A stretch of 16,577 bases of DNA from Pseudomonadota bacterium. GTDB lineage: Bacteria; Pseudomonadota; Alphaproteobacteria; Sphingomonadales; Sphingomonadaceae. Positions 8,428 through 16,240 of this stretch are shown one piece after another (the first letter of the stretch is position 1; each line of letters opens with the position of its first letter). The translations under genes were made by a program, and so were the position numbers. The stretch is from assembly GCA_023422695.1 (NCBI GenBank), contig JAFAGN010000017.1, forward strand, positions 1-16,577, given 5' to 3'. Below the pieces are notes generated by a model, which made no database searches, had not been told where the DNA came from, and saw only the letters and a program-made list of their open reading frames with translations.

Positions 8428-8507
8428 TCGTCATCCCGGCGAAGGCCGGGATCTCGTCGGTGCGTCATGACGATAGGTTGAGATCCCGGCCTTCGCCGGG
8501 ATGACGA
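8428..8507. repeat. Perfect 28-bp paired REP-like element inside the two-component operon
   Basis: Arms 8428-8455 and 8480-8507 are exact reverse complements around a 24-base centre. Each arm contains ATCCCGGC-GAAG-GCCGGGAT, a perfect 8-bp stem with a 4-base loop. This two-hairpin inverted layout is REPIN-like. The right arm contains the predicted start codon of the histidine kinase (8501-8503). In RNA the whole element can fold into one long stem between the two genes. Confidence 0.9.
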
Positions 8508-9895
8508 CGAAAGAAATATCCGGGGGAGCGGATGCTTCTGCGTTACGGCCCGCGCTGACCAGCCGCATCACCGGCTCGCTGGCGCGGCGCATGATCGCGA
8601 TTGCGGCGCTGTGGATTTCGGTGCTGTTGATCGGCGGCGGCTTCGCGCTCGACCGTGTGCTGACCGGGGCGATCACGCGCAATTTCGATTCCAGCCTGGA
8701 ATATGTGCTGATCGCGATGATCCGTTCGTCCGAGATCGGCCCCGACGGCGAGGTGCGGCTGGTCGAACCGCTCGGCGACCAGCGCTTCCTCGAACCCTAT
8801 AGCGGCCTTTATTGGCAGATCAGCGGCGGCGCGCAGGAACCCTATCGTTCGCGCTCGCTGTGGGAACGCTCGCTGAAGGCGCCGACGCCGCATATCGACG
8901 ATCAGATCCATATTTATGACAGCAACCAGTTTCCCGACGAGGAACTGCGCGTGCTGGAACGCAATGTCATTCTGCCCGGCAGCAAGGTGAGCTGGCGGTA
9001 TCAGATCGCGCAGTCGCGCGAGGCGCTCGATACGCAGGTCGGGGCGGTACGCGCGACCTTGATCCCCAGCCTGGCGCTGCTCGGGCTGGGGCTGTTGATC
9101 CTGGCCGCGCTGCAGACCTTTTACGGTCTCTGGCCGCTGCGCCATATCCGCCGCGCGATCGCGGCGATGCGCGGCGGGCAGAATCGCCGCGTCGACGCGC
9201 CGCTGCCGCTCGAGGTGCAGCCGATGGTCGACGAACTCAACGCGCTGCTCGCGCACAATGAAAAACAGGCCGAGGAAGCGCGGCTGCACGCCGGCAATCT
9301 CGCCCACGCGCTCAAGACCCCGCTGACCGTGCTCGTCAACAGCGCGACGAGCGACACGTCGGCGCTTGCCGACACGGTGCGGCGCGAGGCGGCGACCATG
9401 CAGCGGCAGGTCGAACATCATCTCGCGCGCGCCCGCGCCGTCGGGCGCCGCGGCGCCGCGCAAGCGCGCGCCAACATCCGCGAAAGCGTCGACAGCGTGT
9501 CGCGCGCGGTGGCACTCCTCTATCCCGGGGCGCGGCTCGACGCGGCGGGCGACAAGGAACTGGTCGCGCGGGTCGAGCGCCAGGATCTCGACGAACTGAT
9601 CGGCAATCTGCTCGAGAACGCCGCCAAATATGGCGGCGGCAGCGTCTTCGTCACGATCCAGCGCGACGGAACGATGGCCGAAATCCTGGTCGAGGATGAC
9701 GGCCCCGGCATTTCGCCCGCCGACCGCACGCGCATTTTCGACCGCGGCGTCCGGCTCGACAGCGGTAAGCCGGGAACCGGGCTGGGCCTCGCGATCGTGC
9801 GCGACGTCGCCGAAATCTATGGCGGCAGCATCGCGCTCGAAGAGAGCGAGGATCTGGGCGGGCTGCTGGTGCGATTGCGCCTTCCGGCGGGCTGA
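8501..9895 (+). CDS. Sensor histidine kinase (PhoQ/FeuQ-like)
   Basis: An inner-membrane sensor kinase of 464 residues. TM1 is at about 31-51 (MIAIAALWISVLLIGGGFAL), a periplasmic sensor region runs to about 186, TM2 is at about 187-207 (LIPSLALLGLGLLILAALQ), then a HAMP-like segment. The phospho-acceptor is H269 in NLAHALKTPLTVL, the PhoQ-type H box. The ATP-binding domain has the N box (N373, LLENAAKYG), DDGPGI (399-404) and GTGLGLAI (425-432). The sensor domain is not one I recognise from sequence alone; acidic patches could suit a cation or peptide ligand. The start is uncertain: ATG 8501 lies in a repeat and has no clear ribosome site. The next in-frame ATG (8591) would begin directly at TM1. 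It is paired with the upstream response regulator. Confidence 0.93.
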   Translation: MTTKEISGGADASALRPALTSRITGSLARRMIAIAALWISVLLIGGGFALDRVLTGAITRNFDSSLEYVLIAMIRSSEIGPDGEVRLVEPLGDQRFLEPYSGLYWQISGGAQEPYRSRSLWERSLKAPTPHIDDQIHIYDSNQFPDEELRVLERNVILPGSKVSWRYQIAQSREALDTQVGAVRATLIPSLALLGLGLLILAALQTFYGLWPLRHIRRAIAAMRGGQNRRVDAPLPLEVQPMVDELNALLAHNEKQAEEARLHAGNLAHALKTPLTVLVNSATSDTSALADTVRREAATMQRQVEHHLARARAVGRRGAAQARANIRESVDSVSRAVALLYPGARLDAAGDKELVARVERQDLDELIGNLLENAAKYGGGSVFVTIQRDGTMAEILVEDDGPGISPADRTRIFDRGVRLDSGKPGTGLGLAIVRDVAEIYGGSIALEESEDLGGLLVRLRLPAG

Positions 9896-10057
9896 CCTCG
9901 CGCGAAAAAGGCCGTTCGCGAGGGTGCTGGACATCGGTTCACCGCACAATCCGCCCATATTGTCTGCGCAAACGACGGTCCCGTCTTGCCGGGCGAACCG
10001 AGTTGCAAGAAGGGGCGACGGGAATTCGCGGGGGCGGCTCACTGAAGGAGTAGGGTC

Positions 10058-10939
10058 ATGCTTACCGTTTCCAAAAGACCAAAATCGATGTTGTTGTTCG
10101 CTGCGCTGGCTGCTGCCGCGCCGGTCGGCCTTGCCGCCCAATCGCAGGAGGCACCCGCCGACGGCGATGTCATGGCGACCGTCTATGGCACGCTGCCGAC
10201 GCCCGACCAGATGACCAAGGGGCCGCAGGTCGAAGGCATCATCTCGGCGCGCAGCGACGGGCGGATGCGCATCCGCACCGCCGACGGCAACGACACGACA
10301 ATCGCGATTGCCGATTACACCAAGATCAAGGCGAAGGGCGGCTTCCTGGGGCTGAGCAGCAACAAGCTGGCGGCGGACTCGCTGCTCAACGGTTTGCCGG
10401 TGACCGTCGACACCCTGCAATGGGATGGCGGCCTGGTCGCCAGCGAAGTCGATCTTAAGAGCAAGGATCTGCGGACGGCGTCGATGATCCGCACCGGCAC
10501 CGACCAGCGCTTTGCCGAGCAGACCGCGGCGACCGAGGCGCTGCGCAGCCGCGTTGGCGACATCGACCAATATAATGTCAAAAGCACGATCAACGTGAAT
10601 TTCGACACCGGCAAGGCGATCCTGTCGCCGCAGGCGAAGGCCGATTTGTGCTCGACCGCGACGCAGGCCGAAGCGATGGACAACGCGCTGTTGCTGGTCG
10701 TCGGCTATACCGATTCGACCGGCAGCGACGAGCTCAATCAGGAATTGAGCGAAAAGCGCGCGGGCCGCGTCGTCAATCATCTGCAGCAGGCGTGCGGCTG
10801 GAAGCCCTATCGCATGCTGACCCCGACCGGCATGTCCGAAGCCGATCCCGCGGCAGACAACAGCACCCCCGAAGGCAAGGCGATGAACCGCCGCGTTGCG
10901 GTGAATGTGCTGGTCAGCAAGGGTCTCGACGGCATGTAA
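10058..10939 (+). CDS. OmpA-family peptidoglycan-binding envelope protein
   Basis: An exported protein of 293 residues. The signal peptide spans about residues 1-28 (MLLFAALAAAAPVGLAAQ, cleavage near AAQ). Residues about 50-140 form a beta-rich domain (VEGIISARSDGRMRIRTADG ... GLVASEVDLKSKDL) resembling DUF5666-like small barrels. Residues about 175-288 are an OmpA C-terminal domain (INVNFDTGKAILSPQAK ... GYTDSTGSDELNQELSEKRA). The peptidoglycan-anchoring pair D219 and R234 are 15 apart, like E. coli OmpA D271/R286. There is no eight-stranded OmpA barrel, so it probably tethers the envelope to the cell wall without forming a pore. The start follows AAGGAG. It ends at a strong hairpin shared with the convergent GST operon. 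It may belong to the regulon of the adjacent kinase, but nothing in the sequence proves this. Confidence 0.9.
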   Translation: MLTVSKRPKSMLLFAALAAAAPVGLAAQSQEAPADGDVMATVYGTLPTPDQMTKGPQVEGIISARSDGRMRIRTADGNDTTIAIADYTKIKAKGGFLGLSSNKLAADSLLNGLPVTVDTLQWDGGLVASEVDLKSKDLRTASMIRTGTDQRFAEQTAATEALRSRVGDIDQYNVKSTINVNFDTGKAILSPQAKADLCSTATQAEAMDNALLLVVGYTDSTGSDELNQELSEKRAGRVVNHLQQACGWKPYRMLTPTGMSEADPAADNSTPEGKAMNRRVAVNVLVSKGLDGM

Positions 10940-10947
10940 TATAGTGC

Positions 10948-10976
10948 GCCGGGGGCGGGCGAGGCCCGTCCCCGGC
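10948..10976. terminator. Strong bidirectional hairpin between convergent genes
   Basis: GCCGGGGGCGGGC (10948-10960) pairs with GCCCGTCCCCGGC (10964-10976) around a 3-base GAG loop: 13 bp with a single mismatch that is a G-U wobble in plus-strand RNA. It occupies the 52 bases between the ompA-like stop and the GST stop. No clear T tract is present, but the position and strength suit termination from both sides. Confidence 0.65.
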
Positions 10977-10991
10977 GGCGCATTGCGCGGG

Positions 10992-11681
10992 TCAGGCGGC
11001 CGTGACCACCAGCCCGCGCTGCACCGCGGGCCGCGCGAGGCCTGCATCGAGCCAGCGCTGGACATGGGCAAAGCGGTCGAAGCCGACGATCTCGGCGGCC
11101 TCGTAAAAGCCGATCAGGTTGCGCACCCAGCCGAGCAGCGAAATGTCGGCGATGCTATAGTCGTCGCCCATCACCCAGCGCCGTTCCGCCAGCCGCGCGT
11201 CGAGCACACCGAGCAGGCGTGCCGATTCCGAAGCGTAGCGATCGCGCGGGCGCTTGTCCTCATACTCGCGCCCCGCAAATTTGTGGAAGAAGCCAAGCTG
11301 GCCGAACATCGGTCCGACCCCGCCCATCTGCCACATGACCCATTGGATCGTTTCATAGCGGCGGCCCGGGTCGGCGGTGAGAAACTGGCCGCTCTTGTCG
11401 GCCAGATAGATCAGGATCGCGCCGGATTCCCACAGCGAGAGCGGTTTGCCCCCGGGGCCATCGGGATCATAGATCGCCGGGATCTTGCCGTTCGGGTTCA
11501 GCGCGAGGAAGGCGGGATCGTGACTTTCGTTCGCCATGATGTCGATCCGGTGCGCCTCATAGGACAGCCCCGTTTCTTCCAGCATGATCGCCGCCTTCAC
11601 GCCGTTTGGCGTCGGCGCGGAAAACAGCTGCAGCCGATCGGGATAGCGGGCAGGCCATCTGGCAAAGATCGGGTGGTCCAT
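10992..11681 (-). CDS. Glutathione S-transferase, nu class (YfcG/YghU-like)
   Basis: A cytosolic thioredoxin-fold protein of 229 residues. The N-terminal domain has the T24-P25-N26 motif (SAPTPNGVKAAIMLEE) that replaces the usual catalytic serine/tyrosine in nu-class enzymes, NPNGKIPA (62-69) with the cis-proline that contacts glutathione, and ESGAI (85-89). The all-helical C-terminal domain has the YSIADISLLGW N-capping motif. E. coli YfcG and YghU are glutathione-dependent disulfide reductases, the likely activity here. It follows the chorismate mutase gene on the same strand with a 2-base gap, so both share a transcript, although no pathway link is evident. Transcription runs toward the OmpA-like gene and stops at the shared hairpin. 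Confidence 0.92.
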   Translation of the reverse strand: MDHPIFARWPARYPDRLQLFSAPTPNGVKAAIMLEETGLSYEAHRIDIMANESHDPAFLALNPNGKIPAIYDPDGPGGKPLSLWESGAILIYLADKSGQFLTADPGRRYETIQWVMWQMGGVGPMFGQLGFFHKFAGREYEDKRPRDRYASESARLLGVLDARLAERRWVMGDDYSIADISLLGWVRNLIGFYEAAEIVGFDRFAHVQRWLDAGLARPAVQRGLVVTAA

Positions 11682-11683
11682 CG

Positions 11684-11971
11684 TCAGACGTCCTGCTCGC
11701 GCTTCGCCTGTTGATGGTGGCGGATCACTTCTTCGATGATGAAGCGCAGGAACTTCTCGGTAAAATCGGGGTCGAGGTCGGCGTCGCGGGCGAGGCTGCG
11801 CAGCCGCTCGATCTGCCGCTCCTCGCGGCCCGGATCGGCGGGCGGCATGCCCTCGCGCGCCTTCAACTCGCCCACCGCCTTGGTGACCTTGAACCGCTCG
11901 GCCAGCATATAGACGAGCGCCGCGTCGATATTGTCGATGCTCTGACGAAAGCGGCTCAGTTGGTCATCCAT
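11684..11971 (-). CDS. Chorismate mutase, AroQ type, monofunctional
   Basis: Converts chorismate to prephenate, the branch point toward phenylalanine and tyrosine. At 95 residues it is a stand-alone AroQ domain, not fused to prephenate dehydratase. The active-site set is conserved at the exact spacing of the E. coli P-protein mutase domain: R9, R26, K37, D46, R49 and E50 correspond to R11, R28, K39, D48, R51 and E52. No signal peptide is present, so it works in the cytoplasm. A good ribosome site AGGAG precedes the start. It heads a two-gene operon with the GST and is divergent from the polyprenyl synthase gene. The intervening 104 bases must hold both promoters, though I could not pick them with confidence. 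A PchB-like isochorismate-pyruvate lyase is a less likely alternative. Confidence 0.92.
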   Translation of the reverse strand: MDDQLSRFRQSIDNIDAALVYMLAERFKVTKAVGELKAREGMPPADPGREERQIERLRSLARDADLDPDFTEKFLRFIIEEVIRHHQQAKREQDV

Positions 11972-12075
11972 ATCCGGCTCCTGTTATTTCCGGCCCGCTT
12001 GGCACCGCGCAGGGGGCCAAAGCAAGCCGAAAGTCGTTGCAAATTCGCGGCCGCATCGCCAAGGCTCGCCGCATC

Positions 12076-13089
12076 ATGACTGCCGAAATCCACCAGCTCC
12101 ACGGCGAACGGCCCCCCTCGCTCGACCCGATGATGGCGCTCGTCGCCGCCGATATGAACGAGGTGAATTCGGTCATTCTCGACCGAATGCAGTCCGAAGT
12201 GCCGCTGATCCCCGAACTCGCCGGGCATCTGATCGCGGGCGGCGGCAAACGGATGCGGCCGATGCTGACGCTCGCCTGCGGCAAGCTGCTCGATTATCCG
12301 GGGCGGCGCCATTGCAAGCTGGCGGCAGCGGTCGAATTCATCCACACCGCGACCTTGCTGCACGACGATGTCGTCGACAAATCGGACCTGCGCCGCGGGC
12401 GCAAGACCGCGAACATCATCTGGGGCAACAGCGCGTCGGTGCTGGTCGGCGATTTCCTGTTCAGCCGCGCGTTCGAGGTGATGGTCGAGGACGGATCGCT
12501 CAAGGTGCTCAAGATCCTGAGCCGCGCGTCGGCGGTGATTGCCGAGGGCGAGGTCAATCAGCTGTCCGCGCAGCGCCGCATCGAAACCAGCGAAGACCAA
12601 TATCTCGCGATCATCAACGCCAAGACCGCCGAACTGTTCGCCGCGGCGTGCAAGATCGCCGCGGTCGTTGCCGAACGCGACGAAGCGACCGAAGCCGCGC
12701 TCGACGCCTATGGCCGCAACCTCGGCATCGCGTTCCAGCTGGTCGACGATGCGATCGATTATGTTTCGGACGCCGAAACGATGGGCAAGGGGGTCGGCGA
12801 CGACTTTCGCGATGGCAAGGTCACGCTGCCCGTCATTCTCGCCTATGCGCGCGGAACCGAGGCCGAGCGCGATTTCTGGAAACAGGCGATCGTCGGGCAT
12901 CGGACGTCGGATGAAGACCTGGCCTATGCGACGACGCTGCTGCACCGACACGACACGATCGCCGACACGCTCGCGCGTGCCCGCCATTACGGCCAGCGCG
13001 CGGTGGACGCCATCGGCGGCTTTCGCGCCAGTCAGGCGAAATCGGCATTGACCGAAGCGGTCGCGTTCGCGGTCGCGCGGGCATATTAG
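12076..13089 (+). CDS. ispB: Polyprenyl (octa/decaprenyl) diphosphate synthase
   Basis: Builds the long isoprenoid tail of ubiquinone by adding IPP units to an allylic diphosphate. The first aspartate-rich motif is D97-D98-V-V-D101 (LLHDDVVDKSDLRRG) and the second is D224-D225-A-I-D228 (FQLVDDAIDY). GGGKRMRP (K58, R59, R61) binds the IPP diphosphate. The length of 337 residues fits long-chain E-type synthases. Sphingomonads usually make ubiquinone-10, so a decaprenyl product is likely by inference. I chose ATG 12076. The reading frame extends to a TTG at 12037, but the added residues (QIRGRIAKARR) are not typical, and neither start has a strong ribosome site. It is divergent from chorismate mutase. 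Confidence 0.94.
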   Translation: MTAEIHQLHGERPPSLDPMMALVAADMNEVNSVILDRMQSEVPLIPELAGHLIAGGGKRMRPMLTLACGKLLDYPGRRHCKLAAAVEFIHTATLLHDDVVDKSDLRRGRKTANIIWGNSASVLVGDFLFSRAFEVMVEDGSLKVLKILSRASAVIAEGEVNQLSAQRRIETSEDQYLAIINAKTAELFAAACKIAAVVAERDEATEAALDAYGRNLGIAFQLVDDAIDYVSDAETMGKGVGDDFRDGKVTLPVILAYARGTEAERDFWKQAIVGHRTSDEDLAYATTLLHRHDTIADTLARARHYGQRAVDAIGGFRASQAKSALTEAVAFAVARAY

Positions 13090-13121
13090 GGCTTTGGTCG
13101 CGCACAACCTTCATACCTGTT

Positions 13122-13199
13122 CCCCCGCGAAGGCGGGGGTCCATCTCCCGCCGGTTCATATCGGCACCGGCAGGTGATGGGTCCCCGCCTTCGCGGGGA
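13122..13199. repeat. Paired inverted REP-like element (family 3)
   Basis: Arms 13122-13145 and 13176-13199 are reverse complements with three mismatches in 24. Each contains a CCCC-GC-GAAG-GC-GGGG-type hairpin. The centre has its own stem, GCCGGT (13150-13155) with ACCGGC (13166-13171), so the whole 78 bases can fold as one cruciform. It lies between ispB and the DUF1801 gene. Confidence 0.8.
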
Positions 13200-13229
13200 C
13201 ACGGAATCTGAATAATATGGGGATGGCGA

Positions 13230-13616
13230 ATGCCGATGATGGGTCCAGCAGCCGAAAGCCCTGACGCCTATATCTCCGCGCTGTCGGGCTGGCAGCTGGA
13301 ACGCTGCAAAATGATGCGCGCCGCGATCCTTGGCGCTGCTGCTTTCGACGAAACGATCAAATGGACCAACCTCGTGTTCATGGCGAACGGCCCATGCATC
13401 CTGATCCGTGCCGAGGAACGTCGCGTGATGCTCGGCTTCTGGCGCGGCAAGCGGCTGCGCGAGCTTGAGCCGCGGATCAAGGCGAGCGGCAAATATGAAC
13501 TCGGCAATCTGGTGATGACCCAGGCGACCGAGGTGACGGCGGCGCAGGTTGCCAAGCTGGCGGCCGAGGCCCACCGCCTCAACATCGAACTCGGCAACCC
13601 GGCGGCGCGGACCTGA
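13230..13616 (+). CDS. DUF1801/YdhG-like protein
   Basis: A cytoplasmic protein of 128 residues of the DUF1801 (YdhG-associated) family, whose biochemical role is not established. The family marks visible are the N-terminal helix (PDAYISALSGWQLERCKMMRAAILG), the ETIKWTNLVFMANGPCILIRAEERRVMLGFWRGKRL core and a helical C-terminus. No catalytic motif, signal peptide or membrane segment is seen. The start has a purine-rich GGGGATGG upstream. ATGs at 13236 and 13239 are alternatives. Its stop overlaps the hrpB start by one base (TGATG), so the two are probably translated together. A functional link to RNA or to HrpB is possible but unproven. Confidence 0.85.
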   Translation: MPMMGPAAESPDAYISALSGWQLERCKMMRAAILGAAAFDETIKWTNLVFMANGPCILIRAEERRVMLGFWRGKRLRELEPRIKASGKYELGNLVMTQATEVTAAQVAKLAAEAHRLNIELGNPAART

Positions 13617-16078
13617 TGCAGCCGCTGCCGATCGACCAGGTTCTGCCCGATATCCTCGCGGCGCTGATCCTGAAACCCAATGCGGTCGTCGTCGCGCCGC
13701 CGGGAGCGGGTAAGACGACGCGCGTCGCCCCCGCGTTGCTCGATCAGCCGTGGTGCAAGGGCGCCGTGTGGCTGCTCTCGCCGCGCCGCCTCGCCGCGCG
13801 CGCCGCGGCCGAACGGATCGCGGAGGAAATGGGCGAAGCGGTCGGCGGCAAGGTTGGCTATGCGACGCGGCTCGACAGCAAGCAGTCGGCAACCACGCGG
13901 CTCTTGGTGATGACGCCGGGGCTGTTCCGCAACCGCATCCTCGCCGATCCCGAACTCGGCGGCGTAGCCGCGGTGCTGTTCGACGAAGTCCACGAACGCA
14001 GCCTCGACGGCGATTTCGCGCTGGCGCTGGCGATCGATGCGCAGCAGGGGCTGCGCGACGATCTGCGGCTGGTGGCGATGTCGGCGACACTCGACGGCGC
14101 GCGCTTCGGCGCGCTGCTTGGCAATGCGCCGGTGGTCAAAAGCGAGGGCCAGATCTTCCCGCTCGATCTGCGCCACATCGGCCGCCGTGCAGAGGATCGG
14201 CTGGAGGCCAGCGTGCTGGGCGCGGTGCGGCAGGCGATGGCCGACGAGGCGGAAGGCGACATCCTGACCTTTCTGCCCGGTGCCGCCGACATCGAACGCG
14301 CCGCGGTGGCGGTCGAGGCGGCGGGATTGCCGCTCGTCGTCCACCGCCTGCACGGCCAGATCGATCCGGTGCTTCAGCGGAAAGCGCTCGTCCGCGATCC
14401 CGATGGCGGGCGCAAGCTGATCCTGGCGACCAGCATCGCCGAAACCAGCCTGACGATCGACGGGGTGCGGATCGTCATCGACGCGGGGCTGTCGCGGCGT
14501 CCGCGTTTCGACAAGGCGGCGGGAATCGCGCGGCTGGTCACCGAACGCGCCAGCCAGGCGTCGGCAACGCAGCGCGCTGGACGCGCCGCGCGACAGGGGC
14601 CGGGGGTGGCGTATCGGCTGTGGGAAGCCGCGGCGACCACCGGGATGCCGCCGTTCGATCCGCCCGAAATCCATGAAAACGACCTGATGCCCGTCGTGCT
14701 CGACTGCGCGAGCTGGGGCATCATCGATCCGCGCCAACTCGGCTGGCTCGACCCGCCGTCACCCGCCGCGATTGCCGAGGCAAAGGCGCGGTTGCAGGCG
14801 ATCGGCGCGCTCGGCGACGATGCGCGCATTACCGCGCATGGCAAGGCGCTGGCCGCGATTCCGATGCCGGTGCCGCTCGCGCATATGCTGCTCGACGCGG
14901 CGCGTTCGGGCGAGGGCGATCTGGCCGGGCGGCTCGCGGTGCTGCTCACCGAACCGGGGCTGGGCGGCCGCGGTGTCGATGTCGAAGCGCGGCTGTCGCG
15001 CTGGCGTGGGCAGCGCGGCGACCGCAGCGAGGGTGCAGTGCGGCTGGCGCGGCGGCTGGCGGGGATCGGCGAAAGGCTGGCGGCGGGGACTGACTCGGTG
15101 CCATCGCGCTCGATCGGCGGCTGGATCGCGACCGCCTGGCCCGATCGCGTCGCGCGGCAGCGCGCCGGACAGCGCGGCGAATATCTGAGCGTCGGCGGCC
15201 GCGCCTATCGCATCGACCCGGTCGAACCGCTCGCGGCCAGCGAATGGCTCGCGATCGCCGATGCGCAGGGACACGCCGCCGGGGTCCGCATCCTCGCCGC
15301 CGCACCGATCGAGCAGGCCGAGGTCGAGGCGATTTTTGCCGACCGTATCGTCGCACACGCCGCGAGCAGCTATGACGCCGACAGCGACCGCGTCGATCAC
15401 CGCCGCGAACGGCGGCTCGGCGCGATCGCGCTGACCAGCGGGCAGGCGGGGCGCAGCGACAATGTCGATGAGGACATCGCGCTGCGGCTGGCGGCGGTGC
15501 GCGACAAGGGGCTGGGGCTGATCGGCTGGGGGCCGACGGCGCAGGCGCTGCGCCAGCGCGCCTCGTTCGCAGGAATCGATACATTGTCGACCGGCGCGCT
15601 CGCTGACGGCCTCGACATCTGGCTGCCGCCGCTACTCGCTGGCTGCCGCGGGCTGCGCGACATCGGCGACCGCAAGCTGACCGACGCGTTGATGGGACTG
15701 CTCGACTGGTCGGCGCGGCAGTTGCTCGAGAAGCACGCGCCCGCCGATTATGCGACCCCCGCGGGCAGCCGCCATCCGATCGACTATGGCGCCGACGGAG
15801 GACCGACGGTCAGCGTGCGCGTGCAGGAACTATTCGGTCTGGCGCGCCACCCGACGATCGGCGATCCGCCGGTGCCGCTCGTCCTCGCGCTGACCTCGCC
15901 CGCGCACCGCCCGATCCAGACGACGCGCGATCTGGTCAGCTTCTGGGGTGGCAGCTGGCACGATGTGGCGCGCGAGATGCGCGGGCGTTATCCCAAGCAC
16001 AGCTGGCCCGACGATCCCGCCACGGCGCGCCCAACCCTGCTGACCAAAGCGGCGCAGGCGCGGCGCGACGGGCAATGA
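13616..16078 (+). CDS. hrpB: ATP-dependent helicase HrpB (DEAH-box family)
   Basis: A superfamily 2 helicase of 820 residues, the usual length (E. coli about 810-820). Motif I APPGAGKTTR (G30-T35), motif II DEVH (123-126), motif III SAT (156-158) and motif VI QRAGRAARQGPG (from Q319) are intact. A winged-helix and ratchet region and the long HrpB-specific C-terminal domain follow (ending RYPKHSWPDDPATARPTLLTKA, the typical HrpB finish). Family members are believed to unwind RNA, but the physiological substrate of HrpB is poorly known. It begins inside the DUF1801 stop codon. A paired repeat starts two bases after its stop. Confidence 0.96.
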   Translation: MQPLPIDQVLPDILAALILKPNAVVVAPPGAGKTTRVAPALLDQPWCKGAVWLLSPRRLAARAAAERIAEEMGEAVGGKVGYATRLDSKQSATTRLLVMTPGLFRNRILADPELGGVAAVLFDEVHERSLDGDFALALAIDAQQGLRDDLRLVAMSATLDGARFGALLGNAPVVKSEGQIFPLDLRHIGRRAEDRLEASVLGAVRQAMADEAEGDILTFLPGAADIERAAVAVEAAGLPLVVHRLHGQIDPVLQRKALVRDPDGGRKLILATSIAETSLTIDGVRIVIDAGLSRRPRFDKAAGIARLVTERASQASATQRAGRAARQGPGVAYRLWEAAATTGMPPFDPPEIHENDLMPVVLDCASWGIIDPRQLGWLDPPSPAAIAEAKARLQAIGALGDDARITAHGKALAAIPMPVPLAHMLLDAARSGEGDLAGRLAVLLTEPGLGGRGVDVEARLSRWRGQRGDRSEGAVRLARRLAGIGERLAAGTDSVPSRSIGGWIATAWPDRVARQRAGQRGEYLSVGGRAYRIDPVEPLAASEWLAIADAQGHAAGVRILAAAPIEQAEVEAIFADRIVAHAASSYDADSDRVDHRRERRLGAIALTSGQAGRSDNVDEDIALRLAAVRDKGLGLIGWGPTAQALRQRASFAGIDTLSTGALADGLDIWLPPLLAGCRGLRDIGDRKLTDALMGLLDWSARQLLEKHAPADYATPAGSRHPIDYGADGGPTVSVRVQELFGLARHPTIGDPPVPLVLALTSPAHRPIQTTRDLVSFWGGSWHDVAREMRGRYPKHSWPDDPATARPTLLTKAAQARRDGQ

Positions 16079-16079
16079 A

Positions 16080-16171
16080 CCGTCGCCCCCGCGAAGGCGG
16101 GGGCCGCTGTCGGCCTTCTCCCACTGTGCTGCGCAAACCGCCAGCGGCCCCCGCCTTCGTGGGGGCGACGG
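16080..16171. repeat. Paired inverted REP-like element (family 3) after hrpB
   Basis: Arms 16080-16109 and 16142-16171 are reverse complements with one mismatch in 30, around a 32-base centre. Each arm contains GCCCCCGC-GAAG-GCGGGGGC or its one-base variant. It begins two bases after the hrpB stop and probably acts as, or protects, the 3' end of that transcript. It is the same family as 13122-13199 and 16529-16551. Confidence 0.88.
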
Positions 16172-16240
16172 GATTCTTCTTTTCGTTGCCTTTGCCGGGC
16201 GCTAAGGCGTCGGCAAGCCAATCAACACAGGACTGTCCCG

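Noticed and set aside
9897..9922. Short hairpin CTCGCG/CGCGAG after the histidine kinase stop
   Set aside because: A 6-bp GC stem with a 14-base loop is common by chance at this base composition and has no T tract.
8543..11071. An 842-residue minus-strand open frame opposite the kinase and OmpA-like gene
   Set aside because: It is antisense to well-supported genes with the same shadow composition and no recognisable domain.
12037..12075. TTG start extending the polyprenyl synthase by 13 residues
   Set aside because: The added arginine-rich residues do not resemble family N-termini, and ATG 12076 gives a normal length.
13122..13199. Consideration of the paired repeats as a CRISPR array
   Set aside because: The copies are inverted, not direct, are scattered singly between genes, lack regular spacers and have no cas genes nearby.
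13268..14737. A 489-residue minus-strand open frame opposite DUF1801 and hrpB
   Set aside because: It is a shadow of the helicase frame; the plus-strand frames carry all conserved motifs.
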